Below, piece by piece: positions 44,522 through 56,190 of a stretch of DNA of 64,000 nt. Position 1 is the stretch's first letter. Every line of letters starts with the position of its first letter. The notes under the pieces are model-generated. The model did no database searches. It saw nothing but the letters and a program-made list of their open reading frames with translations, and was not told the origin of the DNA. The DNA is taken from NCBI GenBank assembly GCA_047967505.1, contig CM106540.1; one strand, 5' to 3'. The position numbers and the translations under genes were made by a program. This DNA is from Dipteris shenzhenensis. Lineage: Eukaryota > Polypodiophyta > Polypodiopsida > Gleicheniales.

Positions 44522-44985
44522 GGACATAATTTTCCGAAATCATTGGGAGTATGTTGGCACATTCTTCGATGATATCATTGTGTACTCTAAGAGTGAGGCA
44601 AAGCATGAGAAGCATTTGGCCACAGTTTTTGAAGAGCTGCGCAAGCACAAGCTGGTTATAAATGCCAAAAAGAGTGAATTATTGATGGCTGAAATCCACT
44701 TCTTGGGACACACTCCCTCTATCCCGCTCCCTACCCCCTGCCTCCACCCCCCTGGACATAATTTTCCGAAATCATTGGGAGTATGTTGGCACATTCTTCG
44801 ATGATATCATTGTGTACTCTAAGAGTGAGGCAAAGCATGAGAAGCATTTGGCCACAGTTTTTGAAGAGCTGCGCAAGCACAAGCTGGTTATAAATGCCAA
44901 AAAGAGTGAATTATTGATGGCTGAAATCCACTTCTTGGGACACACTCCCTCTATCCCGCTCCCTACCCCCTGCCTCCACCCCCCT
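44522..44985. repeat. 232-bp duplication spanning the gypsy RT / LINE A junction
   Basis: GGACATAATTTTCCGAAATC occurs at 44522 and 44754. Each unit has the RT motif C block followed by the LINE A pyrimidine tract, so the LINE joined the gypsy before the duplication. Confidence 0.95.
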
Positions 44986-45480
44986 CCCCTCTACCCCCTC
45001 CCCTCTACCCCCTCCCCTCTACCCGCGCCCTATCCCCCGCCTCTACCTCCCTCCCCTCTACCCCCCTCTCCTCTACCTCGCTCCCTCCCCCCCGTCGCTT
45101 CAGCCCTCTCCTCTACCCCCCTCTCCTCTCCCCTGCTCCCTATCCCCCCGCCTTAGCCCTCTCCTCTACTCCCCTCCTCTTCTTCCTGTCTCCCCCCTCT
45201 TCCTTCTCCCGTAGCACTTTTTGAAGCGGACGGAGCCTCAAGAGTGTTCGAATCGGCCTCCTCACCTCGATTGGCGATGGATATTCCATAAGCCAATCCT
45301 ACTCCACCTCCACCGGCCGCGAAAACTATTACTTTATCTAAAGACGAGCTGCAGCAGCTCAAGAGGGACATAGAGATTGAATGCTCTACCACGTTGCTCG
45401 CACGCAGCTTTAGGTCTCACTCTTCCAAATCCCAAGCCAGAGACTAGATGCTTGCGGCTCTCCCCCCAGACCTCACTCCT

Positions 45481-46414
45481 ACAGATCCGCAATAATATCA
45501 AATGTCTCCCAATGAGGAACTCTCGAAGGTCTCCAACCTCTACCACTGAGCTGAAATCTCCTGGCATTACTGACCGTGTAACAAAAGAAGGGGATGCTCT
45601 TCTCTCGATGCCCTGCGTCAATCCACTCCCACTCTCCAGGGTCCCACTGCAAATACCTAATGGGAACTCCCCCGTAAAGCCAAAGCCTCCAAGACCCGGT
45701 GGAGAGAAGCCGGGGTCCTGGGTCGAGGAACCACTCTGAATCTGATCCCTGCACCAAAAGACCTACAACCCTGATAGGCTGAAAAGCAGACTCAAGCAAG
45801 ATGTCCTCTGTGGATCTGAGCAATCTGCCACCATCCTGTACAGTAAAAACTAAAGCATCCTCCTGTGCATCTCAAAAGGCCAAAACCTGAAACGGAACAC
45901 CGCCTCTCGTAAAAGTACCTGCCCAAGTGGAGCAAGTGAGTGGCATATCTTCTGTGTCTACCCACTCCTCTAGAAGGGCTACCTCAATCTGCAAGATCCT
46001 CCCTGCACTCCCTCTGAAATGTCCTGTCAACTGAGACTTGGTCTCCTCTGGAAGCCTCCAGAAAGCTTTCCAAGACCCCAAAGATGATGTAGGTCCCCTC
46101 TCCCACCTAGACCACTGCATGTAGAGTGAGGCACCAAGTGGTCTGCCATGATCATCTAAAATATTGTCATTCCACATGATGGGTTGCCTATCAATCTCTT
46201 CACGAGAGGAAGGAGGAATCCTCCGAAGAGTGCTCCTAAAACTGGCCCATGCTTTCAGAATGGCAACCATGAGAGGGGACAAAGGTGATATGAGGTGTGC
46301 TATGGTGAAGATCCACCTAATACTGCTCATCCAATCTCCTCCTGAAGAAGGTGTGCACCTTTGTATGTTGCTAATAAGAAAGGCCTTCCACGGTTCCTGC
46401 CCTGGCATAAGTCC
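45481..46414 (-). pseudogene. Inverted LINE A ORF2 C-terminal segment
   Basis: The minus strand reads RGLMPGQEPWKAFLI, then SREEIDRQPIMWND and further to WLYGGVPIRYLQWDPGEW. This is the same region found on the plus strand at 47450-48480 of the same copy, so the two form an inverted pair about 1 kb apart. Confidence 0.9.
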
Positions 46415-49400
46415 CCTTCTACGTTTTGGTTTTACTGATGCTTGGATCAAAGGTGTTTCCTCTTTGTATAGATCAGCCCACAACCAGGTCCTTATTGGTG
46501 GGGTAAGGGGTCAGAGATTTCAGATTTCCAAATCAGTCTGTAAAGGATGCCCCCTTGCTCCTTTTCTTTTTTTGTTCGTGGCTGAAACTATGGGTATCTA
46601 TGTTAGATCTCAAGTTGACATCTTTGGGCTGAGACTTCCCATCAGACGGGAAAAGGAGCTACTTGACAGTGAGTTGGCAGATGACACAGCAGTTTACTTG
46701 GATACCACACCACAGATGCTCACTTCTTTCAGGACAGCATTGGATTTATTTTGCTTGGTGGCGGGGGCACAGATAAATTGGCATAAATCCAATGGCTTTT
46801 CGATCAGTGATGAGGACACTCCAATTTGGGGGCTTGACATAGGATTCAGAGGGGTGTGCCAATCAGGTATTTGGGCTGCCAGCTTGGGTTCAGAGGGGTG
46901 TGCCAATTAGGTATTTGGGCTGCCAGGTCGGCTTGGATATTTCTTCCACGCAGCAGTTTGCTCTTGTGTTGGAGAGCATCAGGAGGAAGCTCCTTTTTTG
47001 GAGCTCAGCCAAACTGAATCTTGCCTCTAGAGTTATGGTGGTTCGTTTGTTCATGCTAGTGCCGTTCTAGGGACTGCATCACTCAGCTCAAGAGACCGAT
47101 CAGAAATTTTCTTTGGAGTGGGCTTGCAGCACTTTGCTCCCGTGTTGGAGAGCATCAGGAGGAAGCTCCTTTTTTGGAGCTCAGCCAAACTGAATCTTGC
47201 CTCTAGAGTTGTGGTGGTCAACTAGGTCCTCTTGGCCACGGCCTGGTTCGTTTGTTCATGCTGGTGCCATTCTAGGGACTGCATCACTCAGCTCAAGAGA
47301 CCGATCAGAAATTTTATTTGGAGTGGGCTTGATGGCACAGTAGATGCATTAGCCAGGGTGGCTTGGGAGACCCTCATCCTCCCTACACAGGAAGGGGGTC
47401 TCAATATTATTGATCCAAATTTACAGTGCAGAGCTTTACTCTGCAACATGGTGGTGCGGGGACTTATGCCAAGGCAAGAGCCGTGGAAGGCATTTTTTAT
47501 TAGCAGCATACAGGCGTGCACACCTTCTTCAAGAGGAGACTGCATGAGCAGGATTAGGTGGATTTTCACCGCAGCTTACCTCAAATCACCTTCATCCCCT
47601 CTCATGGTTGCCATACTAAAAGCATTGGCCAGTTTCAGGAGCACTCTTCGAAGGATTCCCCCTTCCTCTCGTGAAGAGATTGATAGGCAACCGATCATGT
47701 GGAATGACAGAATATTGGATGATCATGGTAGACCACTTGGTGCCTCACTCTACATGCAGTGGTCCAGGTGGGAGAGGGGACCCGCCTCATCATTGGGGTC
47801 ATGGAAAGCTTTCCGCAGGCTTCCAGAGGAGACCAAATCTTAGTTGACAGGACATCTTAGAGGGAGTGCAGGGAGGATCTTGCAGATTGAGGCAGCCCTT
47901 CCGCACCTTCCAGCGGATTGGGTAGACACAGATGATATGCCACTCACTTGCTCCACTTGGGCAGGTACTTTTGTGACAGGCGGTGTTCCTCTTCAGGTTT
48001 TGGCCTTCGAGATGCACATGAGGATGCTTTGGTTTTTAGTGTGCATGATGGTGGTGGATTGCTCAGGTCCACAGAGGACATCTTGCTTGAGTCTGCTTGA
48101 ATTTCAGCCTATCAGGGTTGTAGGTCTTTTGGTGCAGGGATCAGATTCAAAGTGGTTCCTCACTTGCTCCACTTGGGTAGGTACTTTTATGACAGGCAGT
48201 GTTCCTCTTCAGGTTTTGGCCTTTCGAGATGCACATGAGGATGCTTTGGTTTTTAGTGTGCATGATGGTGGCAGACTGCTCAGGTCCACAGAGGACATCT
48301 TGCTTGAGTCTGCTTTTCAACCTATCAGGGTTGTAGGTCTTTTAGTGCAGGGATCAGATTCAGAGTGGTTCCTCAACCTAGACCCCCGGCTTCTCTCCAC
48401 TGGATCTTGGAGACTTTGGCTCTACGGGGGAGTTCCCATTAGGTATTTGCAGTGGGACCCTAGAGAGTGGGAGTGGATTGACGCAGGGCATCGAGAGAAG
48501 AGCATCCCTTCTTTTGTTACACGGTCAGTAATGCCAGGAGGTTCTAGCTCAGTAGTAGAGGTTGGAGACCTTCCAAAGTTCCTCATTAGGAGACATTTGA
48601 TATCACCGCGGATTTACAGAGGTGCTTCTGGAACAGACTCTGGAAATCCCACAGAAATAGAAAGATCACTCTTTTCTTTTGGCTTTCTATCCATGGTGGG
48701 ATTGCAATGAACCTTTGGAGATCTAGGTTCGGAGCCGACCCTACTTGCCCTCCTTGCCTCTCTGCTTTGGAGACTATTCAGCATTGCTTATGGGATTGCA
48801 GACAGTAATGCCAGAAGATCCTAGCTCAGTAGTAGAGGTTGGAGACCTTCCAAAGTTCCTCACGAGGAGACATTTGATATCACTGCGGATTTGCAGAGGT
48901 GCTTCTGGATGAGAGACTCTGGAAATCCCACAGGAATAGAAAGATCACTCTTTTCTTTTGGCTTTCTATCCATGGTGGGATTGCAGTGAACCTTTGGAGA
49001 TCTAGGTTCGGAGCCGCCCTACTTGCCCTCCTTGCCTCTCTGCTTTGGAGTTTATTCAGCATTGCTTATGGGATTGCAGACAGGCGAGGATGATTTGGAT
49101 GGGGGTAGCCAGAATTTTCAGTCACTTTCCCCACTTCCCATTCTTTATGACATGGGGCTCAGTGGCTTGGCTTTCTATTACAGGGCCTCAGGTATTCTAT
49201 GAGAGACTTGACTCCTCTCACGCCATTTCGATTCGAAGTCATCAGGTTGAGTCATGTTCTTTGGATGTGATACCACACCTTCCTTTTGCAGCTGTACATG
49301 CCTCTGTGGATACCTCTTGGGAGATTCTAGAGAGCATAGCAGCCTGGCATATCTAAAGAGCCAGATGCACAGAGGCATTGGAGGTAACTCAGGTTCATCC

Positions 49401-49619
49401 CTCACACACATTGGCTAGTATCTGGACAGACATCTGGACAGACACTGTACATACCTTGATGGACGTATGGACGAGTATGCAAGGAGATCCTGTGCAGCCT
49501 CAACTAGGAGGGCTTCTTTCTTCAGGGAATGGAAGGATTCTCCTTTCTTCTCTGAGACTTCTTCAGGGTTGAGGTGGCACTTTCAGCCTCAGCCTTGGTT
49601 GTTTTCCACCTCATTCTGA
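46415..49619 (+). pseudogene. LINE A ORF2: RT palm, thumb, C-terminus, zf-RVT (copy 2)
   Basis: The frame 46164-46910 enters plus-sense RT near 46420: LRFGFTDAWIKGVSSLYRSA, then GCPLAPFLFLFVAE (motif B) and ELADDTAVY with the ADD at 46677-46685 (motif C). Motif A lies upstream and is lost at the inversion. The thumb occurs twice around 46950-47290. The frame 47232-47843 continues with RGLMPRQEPWKAFF and SREEIDRQPIMWND. zf-RVT is intact as C-x2-C-x8-H-x4-C near 48745, partly repeated near 49020. The last stop is at 49617. Confidence 0.85.
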
Positions 49620-49729
49620 GGAGGTTTATTTATCCTCATGATTTCATTATGTATTCCACTTTGAGCTTGCTCTTGCGGGTTTTTTCTCTTACATAATAGA
49701 AGTCTCTTTCTTGGAAAAAAAAAACAAAA

Positions 49730-50985
49730 GTTCCCCTATGAAACCAATGTTTCCTTGGTACAGGGGGTTAGGGGCATTAATGTGCCACGTGTCAGGCATG
49801 CAGCCTACCAACTCCAATTTTAGCATCTCCCTCATATTAGGGAGCAACTAGCGTCCAATTCTGGAGCCTGTTCTGGAATTTGCCATCTCCTCCTATTTGC
49901 TGCGCGAGACCTTCTCCAGGCTGCAGGCTGCTATCTAGTTGCTTTTCCTGGCTCTCCCTTCCTGTTGCATGCAGTCCAGGCTAGGGAGCATCAACTGCGA
50001 GTTGTCGGAGGCCATCCTGGTGCTGATCTACTGCTGTACGTAATCATTTCCTGCTGCGGGTACCTGTGTACGGACTGTACGGACATGTCATACAGCCACA
50101 GCCTGTACGGACTTTGTTGCAAGCGTTTTGAACTTGCACGCAGCCTGAGGCAGACTTTTGGTTGCCTTGAATTAGGGTTTCTTGCTGAGAATCTCTGTTT
50201 TGAGGTCTTTGGCGGGGTTTTGGATACCACGGGCACCTGGGTTGTTGGTTGCAGCCCGTGCTGTGGGCGCGCAATCCCGAAATTCCAGCCCAGTTTCTCT
50301 TTCTTTTCATTGTGGGATTTATTTGTAGTTTTTCTATTTGAGATTCTCTACGGGATTCCTTGGGTTTGTTACAATCACCCACTTATAGAGGGTGAACGCA
50401 AGTTGATACCAGGTTGTTGAGGTCAGAGGATGCCTATGCCTTGCTCTAGCAGGCATTTTGCACTTGCACGCAATCTAAGGCAGACTTTTGGTTGCTTCGG
50501 ATTAGGGTTTCTTGCTTGCGAATCCCTGTTTTGAGGTCTTTGGCAGGGTTCTGGATACCATGGGCACCTGTTCTATGTGGAGCAAGGGTTGTTGGTTGCA
50601 GCCCGTGCTATTGACGCGCAATCCCAGAATTCCAACCCAGTTTCTCTTTCTTTTCACTGTGGGATTTATTTTTAGTTTTTCTATTTGAGATTCTCTACGC
50701 GATTCCTTGGGTTTGTTGCAATCACCCAGTTACAGAGGGTGAACCCAGGTTGATACCAGGTTGTTGAGGTTAGAGGATGCCTATGCCTTGCTCTAGCAGT
50801 TGATCTATGCCTTGCCTTACTCTAGCAGTTGGGATGCACGGTTTGCCAGTTGATACCAGGTTGTTGATATCAGCCTATGCCTTGCTCTAGCAGTTGGGAT
50901 GCACGGTTTGCCAGTTTGATGCAGTGTGGGCCGGTGAACAATGATGCCAGTGGGAACAGTTCAGGGTGCACCCTAGTTGTAATTT
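49730..50985. other. Unrecognised repeat region
   Basis: No coding domain. ACTTGCACGCA to about 50450 recurs from 50462 with a period of 330 bp, and GTTGATACCAGGTTGTTGA occurs at about 50402, 50747 and 50848. It may be LTR or leader sequence of an unidentified element. Confidence 0.5.
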
Positions 50986-50998
50986 TTCTATTACTTTT

Positions 50999-51169
50999 TT
51001 TTTTTTCAAGAAAAAGACTTCTATTAAGTAAGAGAAAAAACCCGCGAGAGCAAGCTCAAAGCGGAATACATCATGAAATCATAAGGATAAATAAAAAACC
51101 CCCTCAGAGTGAGGTGGAAAACAACCAAGGCTAAGGCTGAAAGTGCCACCTCAACCCTGTAGTAGTTTC
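50999..51169 (-). mobile_element. Short 5'-truncated LINE A insertion with 13-bp target duplication
   Basis: The minus strand holds the last 170 bp of LINE A, with its 3' UTR and A tail (T run at 50999-51007). TTCTATTACTTTT flanks it at 50986-50998 and 51170-51182. This is a clean target-primed insertion, truncated at the 5' side. Confidence 0.92.
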
Positions 51170-51182
51170 TTCTATTACTTTT

Positions 51183-51361
51183 CACTAAAGAAGAATAAAG
51201 AAATACTACAAGGAGCGCCAAGTGTTTGGGCCAATCGGTGTCGTCGTGTGATCATTGAGTAGGGGCATTCTAGCCTCACCTATACTTTCATTTATGCTAT
51301 CTGTTGTGGTGAGTTTAAATGGATGCTAAGTGGCAGTCATTGATGGTGTAATCAGAGTTAG
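51183..51361. other. No recognised gene
   Basis: Short spacer between the LINE A insertion and the non-L1 LINE. Confidence 0.5.
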
Positions 51362-53490
51362 TTGTGGTTTACCACCCTTTGGGGTTTCGAAGGCTGGTTA
51401 CATGTACTCTGTCGGCTTCATAGCCAAAGAGACCATGAAGAAATACGAACTAAGCATTTCGTACATCAGGAGGTATTGACTCTAATCCTAGCACAGATGT
51501 TCAACCATGCGGTATGCCACAGCTTCCCACCTGCTTGGAGTACTAGCACCATTGTACCGATACAAAAAGTAGAAGATCCTTGGCCAAGATTTATGGTTCA
51601 GAGGGCTCTAGGGGGACAATGGCAGCCTTCACATAGATGGATCTTCTCACAGGGCCCCCTTACGGGGAAGGGTTCCCCCTTGATGAGGAGCCTTCACAGG
51701 GTCTGGCAGAGACTGGCAGGGGGTCCGTGCTCCGCCCAGATGCAGAGAGGAGTTTGAGCACCAGCCCCTCATGTGGCACCCAGAGATCAGAGATTAAGAG
51801 GGACATATGCTAGGATAGAGGATTCACATTGGTTGGGCACAGTGGGACAGTGGTCCAGCACGGTCCTTTGACCATTGGAGCAGATTACCCATGGAGGCAG
51901 AGGCGAGGCCCTAGCGCATCTGCGAGGCACAGGGCAACGGATGGGAGAGATTGACTTAGCCATTCCCGAGTCTTGGTGGGAAGGACTTCGCGTTTGGAGA
52001 GACAACAAATGGTTGGGGTAGTTTTCCCGTATTGGTGTTCCCTTGAGGATGTCGATGCGGCGAGGCAACACACACCCCGGCTTCTTCCGTGTAGGACCTG
52101 GAGGCCTACTCCAGCCTCTCACTAAGAGAGGCCCCGAGATGGATGGGAGTCTTGATGGGATTCACTGGCAGATGATCAGAGTGGTGGGATGTTTGGGGAA
52201 AGAGTGGCACATTGACCCTCCCAGTATCTCAGAGCCACCCAAATGTTCCAAGTTGTGATGCAAGCTACCCTAGTTGCCATCTGGCAGGATATCATTTACA
52301 CTCTACGGTCCACCTAGGAGCGTGAGACTCCAGGCTCCAGAGCGACTATGGTTGTATAGTCCCCCTACTTGGCTGTTAGCCCCTGTACCAGAGATTCCCT
52401 AGGCAGTGAGCTGGGTTTCTCTGGAATAGGTTGGTTTCTTCTTTCAACCTTTTCCGGTTTTTCCCATACTCAGCACCTTCAGGGCTGCTATTTTGTATGA
52501 GGTTTTCTTTCAAGCATATTAATAGAAGGTTCCTTTCTTTGAACAAAAACAAAAAACAAAAAAAGACAGAGGGCTCTAGGTCAAGCAGGTTTTTGAAGAC
52601 ATCACTCCACCCTAGAACACATCTTCACTCTGAGGGCAATCATTGAGGAGGCGAGGTCTAGATGTCAAAATTTCTATGCTTGCTTCGTAGACTTTCGAAA
52701 GGCCTTCGACACTATCCCATGATCCTGCATGATCAAGAGGCTACAAGAGATGTAGATTCCAGAGATCCGAATTTTGGGGGTGATGAGCATGTATGAGTCC
52801 ATCAGAGGGAGAGTTTGTGCTCGAGAAGGCCTATCAGATTGGGTTGAGAGAACGATCGGTGTGAAGCAAGGATGCCCCCTTTCACCGACTCTTTTCGGAC
52901 TCTACATTGATGAGATCACATCCTTCATAGACCACCTAGGTGGCGAGGGGTCAGTACTTGTTGCTGATTTGATGATATAGATACTACTATATGTAGATGA
53001 CATAGTCCTCATACCATCTTTAGTGGAGGGACTACATAGATATTTAGAGGCCCTAGAGGTGTTTTGTAAAGAGAGAGACTTCGTAGTTAACCTTGGGAAG
53101 ACCAAGGTTATGATCTTCAACACCTCACCAATAGTACTTCGTTGACAGAGCTTCACTTACCGAGGGAAGCCAGTGGAGCTATATAGTGCAGCCCTACACA
53201 TACTTAGGGAGAGTTTTCACAGGATCAGCTTCACGATGACCCACGCAGCCAAAGCACAACTCACACGAGGACGGGGTGCTCTAGCCCGACTAGAGAGACA
53301 ATGTTTTCAAGCTCACTTTCAAGATCCACCAACAAAGGGCTGGCTTTTTGACACCTTAGTGAGGCCGGCTGCTATGTATGCAGCACCTTTCTAAGGGTGT
53401 GATCTCCCGACGACAGAGTGGAAGAAATTTGAGAGGCTACAAGTGACCATGACATCTAGGATGATTCGGAGTAAGCCCTCAGTCCCATAG
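51362..53490 (+). pseudogene. Non-L1 LINE reverse transcriptase, interrupted by an insertion
   Basis: 51362-51590 carries the RT lead-in (LILAQMFNHAVCHSFPPAWS and TSTIVPIQKVEDPW). After the nested insertion the RT resumes at 52580: HIFTLRAIIEEARSRC, FYACFVDFRKAFDTIP (motif A), IGVKQGCPLSPTLFGLYIDE (motif B), LLYVDDIVLI (motif C) and NLGKTKVMIF. Stops occur between these blocks. The motifs differ from LINE A-C (YVDD rather than FADD) and suggest an RTE- or Jockey-like clade, not determined further. It joins LINE A copy 3 RT near 53490. Confidence 0.8.
51613..52566 (+). mobile_element. Nested LINE 3' fragment with 14-bp target duplication
   Basis: A 5'-truncated LINE of yet another L1-type family. 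Coding fragments at its start resemble the post-RT region, and 52040-52258 resembles the C-terminus (MIRVVGCLGKEWHIDP, like the LINE B IIGCLGKEWTTDP). It ends in TTAATAGAAGG, a pyrimidine stretch and an A-rich tail. CAGAGGGCTCTAGG flanks it at 51599-51612 and 52567-52580. Confidence 0.9.
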
Positions 53491-54087
53491 TCTATTGGGC
53501 ACTTTTTACAAGATTCTGGCGAAAGCCATCAGTCTGCAGCTGCAGGTTTTTCTTCCAGATTTGATTCATGACACGTAGACAGGGTTTGTGCATGGCAAAA
53601 GTATATTTGATAACATTTTCTCATTTTGGGAGGCCTCAGAATGGGCCATGCAGAGCCGCCAGAGATTGGCCATTCTACTCTTGGACTTTGAGAAAGCTTA
53701 TGACAGAGTAGACTGGGATTTTTTAGAGGGTACTCTATCCCACTTTGGTTTTTCAGATGCATGGATTAGAGGAGTATCCTCTCTCTACAGATCAGCCCAT
53801 AGCCAGGAGCTCATTGGGGGGGGTAAGAGGGGACAGGTTTCAAATTTCGAGATCAGTCCACTAGGGATGTCCTCTTGCCCCTTTTCTTTTTCTGTTTGTG
53901 GTGGAAGCTATGAGTATCTACCTTAGATCTCAAGCTGATATTTATGGTCTGAGGCTTCCTATCTGCCGGAAAGAAGAGCTCCTGGATAGTGAGCTGGCAG
54001 ATGACACGGCTGTTTTTTTGTATGCCACCCCCAGAACACTCACTTCCTTCCGGACAGCCTTGGATTTATTTTGCACGGCTACATGTG

Positions 54088-55147
54088 TGTTGGAAAGGTC
54101 ACCTCCCCATCTGTAAGCCCCCATATGAGGAGAGCATGGGGGGGGTGAACCTAGGGTTTGAGTGTCTGTCACATGGGCATCTGATTGGATGCCATGTGGG
54201 CAAGAATCAAAGAGATGGAGGGTACCTAGAGCTAGGATGGATGTGCAGCAGCAAAATGCGAAGCAGTAGCTAGCACAAGGAACCCAGAATAAGAAGCAAT
54301 CACATGGCGCTGACATCTACAGGGTGTACGGCTCTGTACGGAACTGGGAGAGGGCCTGGCAGAGGCGCAGTTATGGCAGGATGTGAGCAGATGCGGAGCA
54401 GCAAATATGGCTGTCAGTGGGCAGAAGGCATGCCTTATATAGGCTGGACCCCTGCCTTGAATGGAGGGCCAAAGGCCCTGGAAGTTTGGGCCATAAAAGC
54501 CCCGGGTTGTGAGCCCTTATAGGGTTGGACCAGCCACAGACTGGTCGGCCAGTCTAGTCGGCCAGTCTGCTGCAGGCTGGTCGGTATTTTTACCACCCCT
54601 TGGGACCCTATAAAAGGAGGTCCTTGAGGCCTCACTTCACATCACTTGCAGCAGCAGGAACCAGCAGATTGGAGCAGCCAAGGAACCCTCTCTTGGGCCT
54701 ATATATCAAGAGGCGAAGAAGGTGACAAGGAGCTGCAGACTGAGAGCTGGAAGAGCTGCCCACCTAGGCAGTGGTGCAAAGACAGCAAGGTGGAAGGGAT
54801 CTGGACGGAAAGTCTACAGAAGCTCGAGGTGGAGCATGCGGGCTCGAGTCTAGAGATAGCCAGCTGATAGGAGAAGGACCTTGTGGTAAGATCAGAGGAC
54901 CACACCATTGGTGGGACTCTGGATCTATCTCTTTTGTATTGTGTCCATAGTTTTGGACAAAAATATATATTTTTTGGTGGTTTCTCTATCTGGCCGGTTC
55001 ATTGTCTATTGATGAGTCTGCACATCTATTGAATGCACATAAGTAAAGAAGTTTGTGATTCCACACCCACACCGCACACTGTGTGAGCTCCTGGGCATTA
55101 CTATAAGTCTTCCGTTGCGTGTACCCTCTGTTGGGTCATTTCTAACA
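54088..55147 (+). mobile_element. Solo LTR in LINE A copy 3
   Basis: Ends are TGTTGGAA and TTCTAACA, an imperfect inverted pair. Flanks are ATGTG (54083-54087) and AGGTG (55148-55152), a 5-bp target duplication with one change. Removing the element and one flank restores the LINE A frame from DLFC into GAHINWHK. No internal coding region is present, so two LTRs have recombined. Confidence 0.9.
54608..54617 (+). promoter_or_regulatory. TATA box of the solo LTR
   Basis: CTATAAAAGG at the same relative place as 42403 in the sister LTR. Confidence 0.6.
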
Positions 55148-55149
55148 AG

Positions 55150-55613
55150 GTGCACACATTAATTGGCATAAATCCAATGGTTTTAGGATTTGTGATGGTG
55201 ACACCCCAGATTGGGGTAATGATATTGCCTTCACTTGGGTAAAGAGGGGCGTCTCTATCGGATATTTGGCTGCCAGGTTCGGGTGGGCATCTCTCCCTCA
55301 CAACAGTTTACTCCGGTGTTGGAGAGCATCAGAAGAAAGCTTCTTTTCTGGAGCTCAGCCAAGCTTGACTTGGCTTTGAGGGTGCACACATTAATTGGCA
55401 TAAATCCAATGGTTTTAGGATTTGTGATGGTGACACCCCAGATTGGGGTAATGATATTGCCTTCACTTGGGTAAAGAGGGGCGTCTCTATCAGATATTTG
55501 GCTGCCAGGTTCGGGTGGGCATCTCTCCCTCACAACAGTTTACTCCGGTGTTGGAGAGCATCAGAAGAAAGCTCCTTTTCTGGAGCTCAGCCAAGCTTGA
55601 CTTGGCTTCGAGG
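55150..55613. repeat. 232-bp tandem duplication beside the solo LTR
   Basis: GTGCACACATTAATTGGCAT occurs at 55150 and 55382. The first unit starts inside the right target duplication of the LTR. Confidence 0.95.
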
Positions 55614-55706
55614 GTGGTGGTGGTTAATCAGGTTCTTCTAGCCACAGCATGGTTTGTTTGCTCTTGTTGGTGCCACTCTAGGGATTGTATCACTCAGCTT
55701 AAGAGG

Positions 55707-56190
55707 CCCGTACGAAACTTTTTATGGAGTGGTCTAGATGGCACAATAATGTTACAGCTAGGGTGGCTTGGGAGACCTTGATTCTTCCTACAAGAGAAGG
55801 GGGTTTGAATATCATCCACCCGGATCTACAGTGCAGAGGACTTATGCCAAGGCAAGAGCCTTGGAAGGATTTCTTTATCAGATGCATACAGTCTCACATG
55901 CACACTTCAGGAGAGGAGTGGACACATAGCACCAGATGGGTTTTCACCACAGCCCGTACGAAACTTTTTATGGAGTGGTCTAGATGGCACGACTAATGTT
56001 ACAGCTAGGGTGGCTTGGGAGACCTTGATTCTTCCTACAAGAGAAGGGGGTTTGAATATCATCGACCCGGATCTACAGTGCAGAGCCTTACTCTGCAAGG
56101 TTGTTGCGAGAGGACTTATGCCAGGGCAAGAGCCTTGGAAGGATTTCTTTATCAGATGCATACAGTCTCACACGCACACTTCAGGATAGG
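55707..56190. repeat. 246-bp tandem duplication
   Basis: CCCGTACGAAACTTTTTATG occurs at 55707 and 55953. Confidence 0.95.

Larger units (their letters stand above)
41570..44705 (+). pseudogene. Ty3/gypsy gag-protease-RT, interrupted
   Basis: Gag starts near 41570 (KKAATLLKGNALQWWTNLLL). It is cut at 41911 by an LTR and resumes after 43172. A knuckle near 43370 reads CKQEGHRAHEC with the first Cys replaced. The protease motif at 43596 is DPG instead of DSG. The segment 43643-44122 is the region between protease and RT (QCDILLGIPW). RT follows with [24 protein letters not shown] and, at 44562, FFDDIIVYS (motif C). Sequence ends at FLGH, where LINE A copy 2 begins. Stops are present. Confidence 0.85.
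44706..49729 (+). mobile_element. LINE family A, copy 2 (internally inverted)
   Basis: Begins in a C/T-rich tract inside the gypsy RT. The ORF1 start at 45279 (MDIPxANPTPPPP with a stop) is kept for about 200 bp. At about 45481 it jumps into inverted C-terminal ORF2 sequence, and at about 46415 returns to the plus strand in the RT. The C-terminus, zf-RVT and the standard 3' end follow to an A-rich tail near 49729. Several short duplications (176, 216, 277 bp) interrupt ORF2. Confidence 0.85.
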
